Shown: positions 42,297-51,924, counted from the stretch's first letter. The stretch: DNA of 64,000 bases from Hydractinia symbiolongicarpus (GCF_029227915.1 NC_079878.1:5704001-5768000); one strand, 5' to 3'. Notes: a model not told the origin generated them from the sequence alone. Numbers and translations: made by a program.

Positions 42297-42870
42297 CTTT
42301 AGTATCCGTATCGATATTGTTTAAATTTTTTCCCGCGATATAATGCCTACCTGTTATTAAACCTACACTGATTGGTGATAGTAGTGATCCGAACTTATAA
42401 TATAAATCACATGTGAACCTTTGGAGTGCCGAGTTTAGGAATGGATCATTCTCCAGGTCATCACTCAGAGCTTTTTGATTTTTTATACCCAGGGCTGTAC
42501 AGGCGCCCATGGAGTACATGTGGATTATTGACTGTCCTAAAGACTTAACCATTTGACCGGATAGTTTAGCCTCGTATATGGTGAACAGTTTATCCACCTC
42601 ATCATTCTTGAGCTTCTGTATCTCCACCTCCGTATACATCTTACCAAGATATAACTTGCTATTCCCGGTCAGCACGCACTCGAGCAATTTCTGTCTCTTC
42701 CCATCATCCCGTTCGTCCCGTTCATCGATAAAAATTAGGTTGTCAATTACCGTTTCAGCCATTTTCAATAGCCATAGGTATTTTTTAATACAAAAAAGAC
42801 AGAAACTAACCAATACCAGCAATAGCACTACAGCTATCACCAGTAATATGAAATTTATATATTCTATCAT
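42256..42870 (-). CDS. Conserved Polinton protein with possible N-terminal membrane anchor
   Basis: 204 residues from ATG at 42870, with an N-terminal helix (FILLVIAVVLLLVLVSFCLF); a start at 42762 (MAETVIDNL) would omit the anchor and is equally possible. The body has LYLGKMYTEVEIQKL, DEVDKLFTIYEAKLSG, DDLENDPFLNSALQRFTCD and PISVGLITGRHYI, wording conserved between Polintons. Open frame extends to 42924 but that ATG lies within hairpin H6. Role unknown; sits between ATPase and membrane-protein genes. Confidence 0.7.
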   Translation of the reverse strand: MIEYINFILLVIAVVLLLVLVSFCLFCIKKYLWLLKMAETVIDNLIFIDERDERDDGKRQKLLECVLTGNSKLYLGKMYTEVEIQKLKNDEVDKLFTIYEAKLSGQMVKSLGQSIIHMYSMGACTALGIKNQKALSDDLENDPFLNSALQRFTCDLYYKFGSLLSPISVGLITGRHYIAGKNLNNIDTDTKDVGYSSSGDNEEP

Positions 42871-42900
42871 TATAGGATAGTACTGTAGTTTTCCTATAGA

Positions 42901-42925
42901 TTTGTTACAAGACTCTTGTAACAAA
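42901..42925 (-). terminator. Hairpin H6 after the ATPase
   Basis: TTTGTTACAA (42901-42910), loop GACTC, TTGTAACAAA (42916-42925): perfect 10-bp stem, 11 nt beyond the ATPase stop. Confidence 0.65.
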
Positions 42926-42936
42926 AAACGTCCAAT

Positions 42937-43533
42937 CTAGCAAATCACGTGAGTTCTTGGATGTTCCATCCTCATGACTAAATGTGTATATTTTCCATCT
43001 TTTAGCCTTTCCTTAACCTTCTGGATCTCCGATGATTCAATGACATCATTCTCTTCGTGGATGGTTGCGAGATCATGTCTGTCCTTCGGATACCACACAT
43101 ATAACATTTTCGCCTGCCTTCGTAAGTTCTTCGGTATCGCGGTGTATGATTGTGTGAGTAGCCACATGGTGTGGTTTCGATGCCGACCGCTGATGGCCAG
43201 CTCCAGAAGCGGTTGCCTCTTTTTGTCCAATTTCTCATCCGCGATGATGTCGTCGATCAGGAATAATGTTTTGTACCCGGCACAGAAATCCGTCATCTTT
43301 TGAATCCATTCATACAACATGCGCATGGGCTCAATTAGAATCACATATCTATCCCTCCAGAACCAGTTACTCCCCATATATGTCTTGTTCCATCTTAATG
43401 TTGGACATATAATCACAATGAAATCGAAGTGATCAAAGTATTCACTCTCCAGCAGTGTTACTACGCGTTTGGATTTTCCGCAGCCCGTGGGACCGACGAA
43501 TAGTGCTGTGTGAGGATCTTTCATGTAGTCCAT
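42937..43533 (-). CDS. Genome-packaging ATPase (FtsK-HerA/A32 type)
   Basis: 198 residues from ATG at 43533, one base after the capsid-gene stop; an ATG at 43560 inside the capsid gene is possible but adds no conserved residues. Walker A GPTGCGKS (residues 14-21), Walker B TLFLIDDIIAD, and a downstream sensor region (MWLLTQSYTAIPKNLR). This motor pumps the element's DNA into capsids. Tight coupling to the capsid gene is normal for Polintons. Frame intact. Confidence 0.93.
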   Translation of the reverse strand: MDYMKDPHTALFVGPTGCGKSKRVVTLLESEYFDHFDFIVIICPTLRWNKTYMGSNWFWRDRYVILIEPMRMLYEWIQKMTDFCAGYKTLFLIDDIIADEKLDKKRQPLLELAISGRHRNHTMWLLTQSYTAIPKNLRRQAKMLYVWYPKDRHDLATIHEENDVIESSEIQKVKERLKDGKYTHLVMRMEHPRTHVIC

Positions 43534-43534
43534 C

Positions 43535-44854
43535 TTAATATAGTACATCCATAATTTCACCGTTTTGAATATTTAATTGAGCATCCATGATTAGATATAT
43601 GTAGGCGTTTAAGGATCCTGCGGTTTCGGCCGTCTTTTCAACTTGCAGTGTGATCCCCTCGCTCGCATTTTCAATCCGTCGGCCGGTCCCGTGCAGTGAG
43701 TTTTCATCTATGGTTCTGAAATCCAGCCATAGAGCATATTTCGTGGTTAGGTAGTCCGCGACCTTCACATCATGTAGTTGCAGATGTTTCTGTATTTCAC
43801 CGGCGTTACCATCCCTTTGTTTGCCCTCCGCGAAATACTTGCATATTTCACCATAATGCTCAAACGGTTGCATCCCCTGAGCGAAAAGTTGGTTAGGCTT
43901 ACCCTCAACTATGGAGGATACCTTTTTGATCTTGGGATTGTAGAACCTACCTGTATCTCGTTTGTAAGCTTTCTCTTCCTCAAACAGAACTAATATACCC
44001 TTCAGAGACTTGCACGGTGTATTGAACGACCAATTCCACGTTGTGTCTGACTTATCCACCCTAATTTGTCTATGTCTCAGAAACCTGTCGTAAAGTACGG
44101 CCATGTTTTGGTATTCATTTGAGATGAATCTGGCGAGTGTGGGTTGTGTCACAATCTCATATTCTAGAGATATGTTGGAGATTTTGTATTTAGCATCCGG
44201 CGCCGGTGCCGTGGCGGAACCCGAAGGTTTGGTAGGTGTTGATAATACTACCCTGTCATAATTGTTGAATGTTATCTCATAACACAGCCTATTACCTAAT
44301 CCGGCCTGATAATAAGGAATCGTGCTATCCAACATTTCAAAATCTAGTGGTATGGTGAACTTGTTTTTGTATGCATCATAAATAGCTTTGTCCACCACCT
44401 CCGATGCGTCTTTATCCGCAGCTCCAACTCTCAGTTTCATACAGTTTTCTGTACACCCTTCATCAAAGATGATACCTTGTCTTATTGCATTTCTTTTTTC
44501 GGACTTGGTTAGCCATAAATCTCTGTAGCACCCGAAAAGATCAAAGTCATCAATGCTCAGAATCTCGGTACCCTCGAACTTGATAGCTAGCTTTTTAACA
44601 ATTGCCCTCCCTATGTTAGAGACCAATGTTCTCTTCGTGTCGACTTTTGACTCGAGTTCAACGTCGAAACTTATTTTCGAAGTACCAGGAACAATGACAT
44701 CATCGTTACCTAAATTAGGGAACCTAATCAGGAGTAACTGGTTCTGATCAATCTCACTCGGGTTGTGAGTGACAATTACTTTTTGATGCGTTCCTTTTAC
44801 GCCATGTGCGATCCTAAGTGAACGCTCTGGGTTTAACTTTTTCCCGTATTCCAT
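43535..44854 (-). CDS. Major capsid protein (double jelly-roll)
   Basis: 439 residues. The Polinton MCP signature region near the N-terminus reads IRFPNLGNDDVIVPGTSKI, followed by alternating strand-rich segments, ATAPAPDAKYKISNISLEYE at the start of the second domain, and a conserved C-terminal part (KYALWLDFRTIDENSLHGTG). Its length is near the family's usual 400-600. These proteins form pseudo-hexameric capsomers of icosahedral particles, which is why Polintons are viewed as virus-like. The frame has no stops. Upstream DNA has TTAAAGTAAAATAAAA on the coding strand. Confidence 0.9.
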   Translation of the reverse strand: MEYGKKLNPERSLRIAHGVKGTHQKVIVTHNPSEIDQNQLLLIRFPNLGNDDVIVPGTSKISFDVELESKVDTKRTLVSNIGRAIVKKLAIKFEGTEILSIDDFDLFGCYRDLWLTKSEKRNAIRQGIIFDEGCTENCMKLRVGAADKDASEVVDKAIYDAYKNKFTIPLDFEMLDSTIPYYQAGLGNRLCYEITFNNYDRVVLSTPTKPSGSATAPAPDAKYKISNISLEYEIVTQPTLARFISNEYQNMAVLYDRFLRHRQIRVDKSDTTWNWSFNTPCKSLKGILVLFEEEKAYKRDTGRFYNPKIKKVSSIVEGKPNQLFAQGMQPFEHYGEICKYFAEGKQRDGNAGEIQKHLQLHDVKVADYLTTKYALWLDFRTIDENSLHGTGRRIENASEGITLQVEKTAETAGSLNAYIYLIMDAQLNIQNGEIMDVLY

Positions 44855-44909
44855 GCTATTCCATATTACTTTTATTTTATTTTACTTTAATTCGGTTAAT
44901 GCTACGGTA

Positions 44910-45473
44910 TCATCTGTACGCCGTATCTCTTATGTGAATGGTAACTGTTGTCTTCATACCACCCCATAGCACCTTACCATCCTGACCTGTGACTCTCATG
45001 GTAAGTGATTGAAGTAAACCTTTCTTTAGTTTCTTATATTGCGGATTTTTCGGTTCAATATATGTAAAATCACCACCATACTCGGATATATGATATGTCA
45101 TCAGGTTGTTGCTATATTCACCATCTTTAAGATTTAACGAGTTATCCAATTCATTAAGATTAAAATGTAGTTCCGTTACACCCTCCATATTGAATATTTT
45201 ACTCAACTTAGAGTTTCTAGCTAGTTGTGTTGATTTTATATCACCTCTCACGATTGAATTCAACTCCCTACCCGTGTAGTGCTGACCCTGTTGTAACCTA
45301 ACCGTGGTAACTCCATCGGCCAAGGGTATATCTATTGGAGCTGTAGCTACATATGTGACATTATCTGAAAACGTCTCCACGATCGCAACCTCCTTTGTAC
45401 CATGTGAATTGTCTATCGGTTGATACAAATAGATTTTCTTCTCGCTATTTACGTCCTTTATTGTGATATACAT
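44910..45473 (-). CDS. Minor capsid (penton-type) protein
   Basis: 187 residues, beta-rich single jelly-roll type: MYITIKDVNSEKKIYLYQ at the start, VRLQQGQHYTGRELN, VTELHFNLNELDNSL, and VTIHIRDTAYR at the end. In Polintons the gene just upstream of MCP is the penton protein, and length and position agree. It shares a 38-bp divergent promoter with the 45512 gene. Confidence 0.82.
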   Translation of the reverse strand: MYITIKDVNSEKKIYLYQPIDNSHGTKEVAIVETFSDNVTYVATAPIDIPLADGVTTVRLQQGQHYTGRELNSIVRGDIKSTQLARNSKLSKIFNMEGVTELHFNLNELDNSLNLKDGEYSNNLMTYHISEYGGDFTYIEPKNPQYKKLKKGLLQSLTMRVTGQDGKVLWGGMKTTVTIHIRDTAYR

Positions 45474-45511
45474 TATTATATTAGAGATTGTGAATATATT
45501 TAAATCAAAGA
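45474..45511. promoter_or_regulatory. Bidirectional late-type promoter
   Basis: TATTATATTAG beside the minus-strand ATG and TTTAAATCAAAG beside the plus-strand ATG, the same arrangement as at 39640-39679. Confidence 0.5.
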
Positions 45512-46693
45512 ATGGATGACATTTTCAGATATAACCCGAATGCGGCATATAAGCCAAATGAGGGGCGGGATCTTCAAATATTGAGCGCTAGGGATCTGTA
45601 CAAACAGGCCATTATTGTGTCTGAAAGTGGCTCTTTCCCCGCTTCCTTTCCTAATATTTTTACCAATTATGAACTTAGTCATAACGCGCAACGTATGAGA
45701 ATTTGGAATGAGCAACCTTTTAGATTATGGCAAACCCAGCTAAATTTCGCCACTTGGTGCGCTTCAAGTGCCTGTGGGGTAAGTTCGGAACACCTGAAGG
45801 ATGGTAGATCTATGGTCAGGTCAATATATCGTTTTCATGTGTATTATCACATTAGACGAATCATTAAGCGCCTACAGACACCTCTACCCTTTGAGGATAG
45901 CTTCAATCGATACGACAATCCCTATTCAAATGAGGAGTTTTTAAAAATCTGCGGCGATTATGGAGTTGATCCCAACCCCATGAAATACAGGGGTCAGAAC
46001 TTTTTCAGCTCATATCAAAAAAGACGTAAAGAATATCCAACTCCGGGGTTAAGTTATTTCACAAACGACTCCATGACGCGGTGGATTGTGGAAAAATCCG
46101 ATGGATTTACAAAAACGGGCCTTGTGAAGATCTCGAGCAGTGTCAGGGCCTATGCATATCTTGTTCTTAGTTCTCAAGCCTCAGCGCGATCCTCCATCCT
46201 CGGTAATGATTCAAGTGCTCTGACCGCCCAAAAAGTTTTTATGAATAACCTTGAGGACATTGTTAACCGTAGGGTCGATATTCAGGAGGACATTAAACGT
46301 TATCAGGATACGTTAAACTACGCTTCAAGTAAGGTTGATTATTCGGTTGGACAAGGTATTTATATGTTACCTAGTGACATGAATCTCAGAATTAAGACAG
46401 GGGTGGTGGGTTACAACAACAAGATTTTGATATCGGGTGAAGATCTTACCATTGGTATCAATCGAAAGGTCAATGTTACCGAATCACATAAGATAACTAA
46501 AAAGAAGCCGGTAACACCCGATCATCCTGATATCCATCCTGATAAACACATTACCGTACACCACGTGGATACTACAGATAAACACATTACTGCACCTTAC
46601 CACAAAGATACTCCTCCTACACACGAAGATGAGAAGATCGCTCTTGTGATTGTTATGACAACGGGTTATTTCATATGGTATTTGTTTAGATAA
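45512..46693 (+). CDS. Conserved Polinton virion protein with C-terminal membrane anchor
   Basis: 393 residues. MDDIFRYNPNAAYKPNEG at the start and EGRDLQILSARDLYKQ follow a pattern I recall as conserved in Polintons. The middle is helical (RWIVEKSDGF, SARSSILGNDSS). Residues ~335-375 are a His/Pro/Thr/Asp-rich linker (DHPDIHPDKHITVHH), then one terminal membrane helix (ALVIVMTTGYFIWYLF). The linker's repeated HIT and DTxDKHIT pieces suggest internal duplication and possibly metal binding. Role unknown. Confidence 0.72.
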   Translation: MDDIFRYNPNAAYKPNEGRDLQILSARDLYKQAIIVSESGSFPASFPNIFTNYELSHNAQRMRIWNEQPFRLWQTQLNFATWCASSACGVSSEHLKDGRSMVRSIYRFHVYYHIRRIIKRLQTPLPFEDSFNRYDNPYSNEEFLKICGDYGVDPNPMKYRGQNFFSSYQKRRKEYPTPGLSYFTNDSMTRWIVEKSDGFTKTGLVKISSSVRAYAYLVLSSQASARSSILGNDSSALTAQKVFMNNLEDIVNRRVDIQEDIKRYQDTLNYASSKVDYSVGQGIYMLPSDMNLRIKTGVVGYNNKILISGEDLTIGINRKVNVTESHKITKKKPVTPDHPDIHPDKHITVHHVDTTDKHITAPYHKDTPPTHEDEKIALVIVMTTGYFIWYLFR

Positions 46694-46711
46694 AGAATGA
46701 CGTCAATTAAA

Positions 46712-46869
46712 TGTCAATCAAGCCAGAATAACAATAGAGAAACAATGCATTCCTTACATACCAAATATCCTTAGCAACGGCTACTTTCGTTTTGACTTTT
46801 TTCTTATGTAAACAACTTTCTGGTATGTAAAATATGTAAAATCCTATTGTTATAAGCGTTTGATTGACA
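46712..46869. repeat. 158-bp imperfect palindrome, MITE-like, inside the Polinton
   Basis: Left arm TGTCAATCAAGCCAGAATAA...CAATAG and ACATACCA (46712-46763) pairs with TGGTATGT, CTATTG...TTATAAGC and TTGATTGACA (46821-46869). Lies between the stop at 46693 and the ATG at 46934. Could be a MITE or a native regulatory structure. Confidence 0.55.
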
Positions 46870-46933
46870 GATGGTAGATAACAAAAACTGCTTGCGTGTT
46901 GTTATTTATAAAGTGGTATAAAGAGATGTAATC

Positions 46934-47284
46934 GTGAATATAAACACAATGGCTTTTCCAACAGTTGAAGAATTTGAACAAAACATAGAACAAGTTACTC
47001 CAATCATAAAGTGGAGAGAGCTGCCTAAAAACGATATTTACCTTGTTAAATATGTGAAAGAGATGGAAATATCAAGACCTGGTGCTCTTTCTGAAAAATC
47101 TATGTATGCGGAGGTTCAAGATAGAATGGGAAATAAATATAAGACATGGTTGCCCGCAAGACTTTGTGATGAATTAAAGGATTATAGTTTCAAGGGTGAT
47201 GCCTTTGTCAGATCAAATGGTCTCAAACAATCTCAAAATAATCATCAAAATCAATTCTTCAGTTATGACATTATGTGGCGCTAA
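46934..47284 (+). CDS. Small conserved protein, possible OB-fold
   Basis: 116 residues (or 111 from the ATG at 46949). WRELPKNDIYLVKYVKEME, MYAEVQDRMGNKYKTWLPA and FVRSNGLKQS form a five-strand-like pattern typical of a small family seen in Polintons and related elements; an OB-fold nucleic-acid binder is my inference. A TATA-like TTATTTATAAAG precedes it. Hairpin H7 follows the stop by 19 nt and touches the right terminal repeat. Confidence 0.65.
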   Translation: MNINTMAFPTVEEFEQNIEQVTPIIKWRELPKNDIYLVKYVKEMEISRPGALSEKSMYAEVQDRMGNKYKTWLPARLCDELKDYSFKGDAFVRSNGLKQSQNNHQNQFFSYDIMWR

Positions 47285-47303
47285 ACCTTGCAATGTTGCA
47301 ATC

Positions 47304-47328
47304 ATCTTTACTTGTTTTTGGTAAAGAT
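47304..47328 (+). terminator. Hairpin H7 at the right terminal repeat boundary
   Basis: ATCTTTAC (47304-47311) and GTAAAGAT (47321-47328), the stem of H3. It ends the last gene just as the inverted repeat starts. Confidence 0.6.
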
Positions 47329-47569
47329 AGACACACATAACACTATAAATTATAAGGCACGACAGATGAGGGTGGGTAGGGACCCATGGGGAGGGGAGGG
47401 AGGGGACACGGCGGGGGTTGGGGGGTTGGGGCGGATCCGGACATTCGTAGGTGCTAACGGATTTTATAGACTCTTCTATCGTTGATTTGACATGGATGGC
47501 CTATAATTTGACGTGGAATGGCACAGAATATATTAATCGCTGTCCTAGGATCCGCATTTTCCTATCTCT
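47327..47569 (-). repeat. Polinton right terminal inverted repeat
   Basis: Reverse complement of 30721-30963. A dense G-run block at 47369-47434 (GGGGAGGGGAGGGAGGGG and later GGGGGTTGGGGGGTTGGGG) lies on the plus strand. Flanked by CGTTG at 47570-47574. Confidence 0.95.
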
Positions 47570-47574
47570 CGTTG

Positions 47575-49940
47575 TTCTCAAACGTACTTAGGTTATACAA
47601 ATGCTCTTCACAAAGTATGCCGAGCCTCTTAGCTGGTGCTGACCCCTTTAGATTTCCAGGAGTGGGGCACATAGCTGTCTGTTTCTCCTAATAAAACCAA
47701 TACAAAAAATTTTTTTGGCCTCTTGATCTTAGTGACCGATATTAACTTTGTGAGAATGCACGAAATTAAATGCGCTAAAACACAATTCAAAAAACTGGGA
47801 AAAAAGTATGCAGACGCTCAATATCAAGCCTTTGATTTTTATCGTTTTTTTTTAAATTTCTTCTAACTTTGAAACATACAGCATTATGAAGCCATCTCCT
47901 TCAAATTCAGAAATTTTGCAACAGAAAAATAACTATTTAGAAGTCTTTTTATTCGAATTGCGACGAACGCAAATATGGGCTTTCTGATATTGTCATCAGC
48001 TGTCAGTCATCGCTCAGTTAACCAGCCTTAATTTATAATACTGTCTATAATTGTAGCAGTCAAAAACTCATTGGCGCGTGTTAACCAAGTTGGTTCGTTG
48101 ATCAAAATGGGAGAAGTTGTTTTATCATTAGAAAAGAGATAAAACAAAAATACAAAAGCGATGTATTACAATTTTTCACAAATATACAATTTTTAACTCC
48201 TAATACATTCGAAACAAATCTACATTTTTTTACTGCTCAGGGTGGCTAAAAGAAAATTCAAAGACTTTTTGAGATTTATTTCAGTTTTCTGACAAGACGA
48301 AATTCTGTTCAAGAAATACAGAAGTTTCAATACGGTTTCCATAACATGAAAACGAATAAAACTTAAAACACAGACCTAAACATAAAATAGCTTATTTTCC
48401 CAGAGTTTTTCCCATTTTTTCAACTTTCCAAGTTTCAAAGAGTAAATTCCGCTTACAGTTTTAAGGAGTAGTAGTAAGACTAATTTAAAATTATTGACGT
48501 AAAAAATGTCTAAATAAACTTTGTTTTTTTCTTCTTGTTATATTTCAAAATTTCAAGTTATAATTTCAACAGATTATATATGTATATATATGTTATAAAT
48601 ATCACAGAATTGTATCACGAACCAGTTAAAAACACAGAAACAAAGAAAAGAAACATTCCACCAATGAAGTTAGCAAAAAACGAAGCGAGCCAGCCCAAAT
48701 TGCTTTTTCCTTACCTAAGAAATTATCCTAGGAGCGATAGATGTAAGACAAATGGAAACATATTTTATGTTTGGTCCCCATAAATATATTTCCGTGATAT
48801 GTTTTTGCGAATCCGATATCAACATTTTACGGTCGAAATATTAATTTGCAAATATTGGACAAATTCACTAAAGCAAATTGGGTAAAATTGAATGCCGCAG
48901 AATTTCTCTCACGTTAATTACACTTTTAAAAGTATATGGATCGATTTAGGGTTCCCACTCACTTTGTAACTAAATTTTTTAAGGATACTCAGGCCAATTT
49001 AGAAGAGTTTTTTGTTTTTAGGAGATTTTTTTTGTGTAACAAGGAAAATTTGCGTTAGTGAAAGTGTAACTTAGAATCATAAGAATCAAGGATGTCAAAC
49101 AAATTGAACAAGGAAAACAAATTGGATTGATCAGATTTCATTTTCGTGTTATCTGATATAGACTGTAAATATAACCTCCACAAAATAAAATCCATTATAA
49201 AATTGAGTTTGACAAATAGATGTTCCCTAAATATTTAAGAGATTTTTTGGAGTTTTCGTCAGAAGAAATAAGGAAATTTTAGAATTATTCAGCAAGAATT
49301 TATTTTTTAGTATGTTTTAGGATTATTAGGTGGTGTGGCAACCTTGCGATTATGGTAATAACCAGTATACACCACACATTGGTAAATTTATGGAGACATG
49401 TTAAAAATAAGATTCTGTAAAAATGCTAAGGAGTTGTAGTTTTTGTCACCAGAACGATCTCCTAGTCAAGTTGAACAACTTCCAAATATTGTTAGATATA
49501 CCTAAAGACAATCACAAAAGCAAGGGCAGGAGACGATATAAATTGTGCAGAAAAATGAAAAAATTAACTGTCACGACTTACATAGGCAGTATTAGCAAGC
49601 TCTCTCGCCACGTACAAAACAAGATCAGCGTACAACCCCAAAAAGCTATGTGGATAGAGAAGGGGGTAGATGAATTTAACCATTAGTAGAGCTGTGATTG
49701 AACTAGAAATTTATCATTGTGTTACAAAACAACAACAATAAAAACAAACAAACAAACAAAAATTAAAAAACTAATTAAAGTACAAGATCGCACACCTTCG
49801 TGTTTATCTGATTCATTTTTTTATTTTATCAAAAACTTTATTTTTAGTGAATCACATTTTCTTTGCAATTTAAAGCTTCTGAGTGCAAAAATTGTTACCA
49901 TGACTACAAAAAAAATTTGAACAAACACCATAAAATACCG
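47575..49940. other. Intergenic between the Polinton and ABHD18-like gene
   Basis: AT-rich, with no recognised gene or repeat. An 87-codon frame at 49423-49686 has a CxxC start (SCSFCHQNDL) but no family I know and no clear exon borders. Confidence 0.45.
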
Positions 49941-51924
49941 CTAACTGAAATCGCATCCAAGTTTTTCATAACAATCTTTTATAGCGTCTCGAAAATCTTG
50001 CTGATATTTCAAAACAGCCAGGACGTGACCAGTATTTATTGTTCGAACCTCGGCCTGTGGGTAGATGTCTTGTGGTGTTACATTATAAAACTCTCTTGGT
50101 ATGTAGCGGTCATGTTCAGCAACAACGTACGTAATAGGCGAGTCTTTGTGAGGCTGGTTGAAATGAGATAAGTGAGTAGCTTGATCCATAATGGCAGTCA
50201 TGTATGCTACAGTTTCTTTAGAGGGTGATGCAGAAACAAAGTTAGTCGATAACGCGAATTCACGTATATAATCCAAATTCAATCGATTGTTGGTGGAGTT
50301 GTAAAGGCTTTTTGGGATTGTTTCTAAATATTTCCATAAGTCAATTTCTAAAGCTATAGGTCCGATTTTCTTGCCACGAAAATCAATATACGAACTTATT
50401 TGTAAATCCGGGAGAATCGACGAAAATTTTGAGTACAAGAAAGAAGCTTTGGAATGATCACTTTCGTTTTTTGTGGTGTCATTACTCTGCTGTATAGGTT
50501 GATTTAAGCCTTCAGAAGAATTTGGACAGACATAATGTGTCTTTAAAAGTCTTTCGAATTCTTCATCTTGTCTTAAAAGTTTGCTGTAAATAGGCTCACG
50601 TTCGAATTGTTCGTCCAGTACTTGCCAGTTAACGGACTGGCTGAGAACACCCTAAATAAAACAACATTGTACTGTAATTATGAATTACTGTTTTGTAAGT
50701 GTACACCCTAGTTTGAATAATGCCTAAATGAATAGTGTCATTTTCCATACTACCACCGCTCTTCTTCGACAGCTTTGTTTATCAATATACAGTTCTCTCT
50801 GACAAGTGCACCGCTCGTGAAAAAAGGTTTTGTTTGCTAATTAGAGGGTGTCAGTCTTTTGGTATGTTTTGGTAAGCTTTAGTATCACTTGCTATGTGCA
50901 AAATTTTAATTTGAGTTGCTAAGAAGCTGATGAAGTGTAACATTTATATTTTTAAGGTTTCCTAGCTTATGTTTTCATTTTATACTTCAATGTTATGTTA
51001 ATGTTAATAAAAAAAAGAAAACGTTTATTCAGTTTCGTAGGTTGCTTGTTAGATCATCCAAGTTTAGCCTCGGTTGCTAAACTTTTCAAATTTTGAGCCT
51101 AACCAATTGCTAATATCTCAGCCTCAGCCATTACCAACTGGGTGGTTATAAGAACGAGTATCACTGAGTGCTTAAAACAAAACAAAAAATAAGAATTATA
51201 CAGATTATAAACTTACATCTGTAAATGCAGGACCAGCAGATGACCAAGATAAGCAGGGTACAATAGCCATTGGCTCAAACCATCCTGAAGCAGATACAGT
51301 CGCCATGTGTCCACCCATTGATATCCCAGTGATCCCCAATGGACCATAACCATTTCTCTGACACCACAACATCAAAGTAACTGTCTCAAACAGCAATGCA
51401 GCACCCATAACAAAAATGTCTGAAACATGGTTAACTGCAGAGCGGACTTGGTCTTTTGGTTTTCGACACCCATAAAATGGATTTTCTAAGATAATCGACC
51501 CCATTGAATATTGTTTTGCCAACGGGGTGGCCATAAAATGTCTCCTTCGCCAAAAAAAATGATCACCAGTGCCAGCTAAATGCAGACAAATGGGTTTCTT
51601 GTTTTTCCACTTGTTTGGTAAAACTAATTCAAAATAAGCTTTTTCACTTTCTGGCGGCAGTGCTTTTGGTATAAACTTTGTCAATGGTGAAATGAATTCA
51701 CCTTTATATACAGTTAGGGATGAGTTTATTTGTTTAGCAGCAGTTATTTTTATTTCTGTTTTCTCCAACACTTTGTAAACATCCTGTAACATTTTCCTCT
51801 TGTCAAGCACGATTTTCTGCCATTCTGAAAGTTGCTGTATTATTTCAGGATTACCCCAACCATTGGAGAAAAATTTAACAAAGGCAGTGACCATTTTAAA
51901 TGCAGCATCTGATTTATTTAACAT
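49941..51924 (-). CDS. ABHD18: ABHD18-like alpha/beta hydrolase
   Basis: Two coding exons, 51217-51924 and 49941-50651, join in phase 0 with consensus sites (donor GTAAGT, acceptor TTTTATTTAG), giving 472 residues. Diagnostic wording: HLAGTGDHFFWRRRHFMA (oxyanion side), ENPFYGCRKPKDQVRSAVNH, FVMGAALLFE, the nucleophile elbow GITGISMGGHMA (GxSxG), PCLSWSSAG, then VVAEHDRYIPREF (acid) and INTGHVLAVLKYQ (His). This is the ABHD18 (formerly C4orf29) family, whose vertebrate member acts in mitochondrial lipid metabolism as I recall. A third, 5' non-coding exon is implied by the acceptor (TGTTTCAG) at 51947. The ATG at 51924 gives an N-terminus like other members (GWGNPEIIQQL). Confidence 0.92.

Larger units (their letters stand above)
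30721..47569. mobile_element. Polinton/Maverick, ~16.85 kb, nearly complete
   Basis: 243-bp terminal inverted repeats (30721-30963, 47327-47569) begin AGAGATAGGAAAATGCGG. The flanks share CGTTG (30716-30720, 47570-47574), or the usual 6-bp TCGTTG if the final T at 47569 is counted as duplication. The contents are the diagnostic Polinton set: protein-primed DNA polymerase B, retroviral-like integrase, packaging ATPase, major and minor capsid proteins, plus conserved small proteins. Polintons copy themselves with a protein-primed polymerase and probably also form virions. Repeats differ at only a few sites and every frame but the polymerase is open, so insertion looks recent. A standalone adenovirus-type maturation protease is not seen. 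Confidence 0.96.

Noticed and set aside
35181-47328. Bacterial Rho-independent terminators for the hairpins
   Set aside because: The element is in a metazoan genome and the stems are A/T-rich without consistent U-tracts; a virus-like 3'-end signal is the better hypothesis.
30721-47569. Integrated adenovirus or virophage rather than a Polinton
   Set aside because: Retroviral-type integrase, long terminal inverted repeats and the target duplication are Polinton hallmarks; the capsid genes alone do not separate them, and an adintovirus-like infectious life style remains possible.
49423-49686. Small gene with CxxC start
   Set aside because: No splice context, family or codon signal that I can support.
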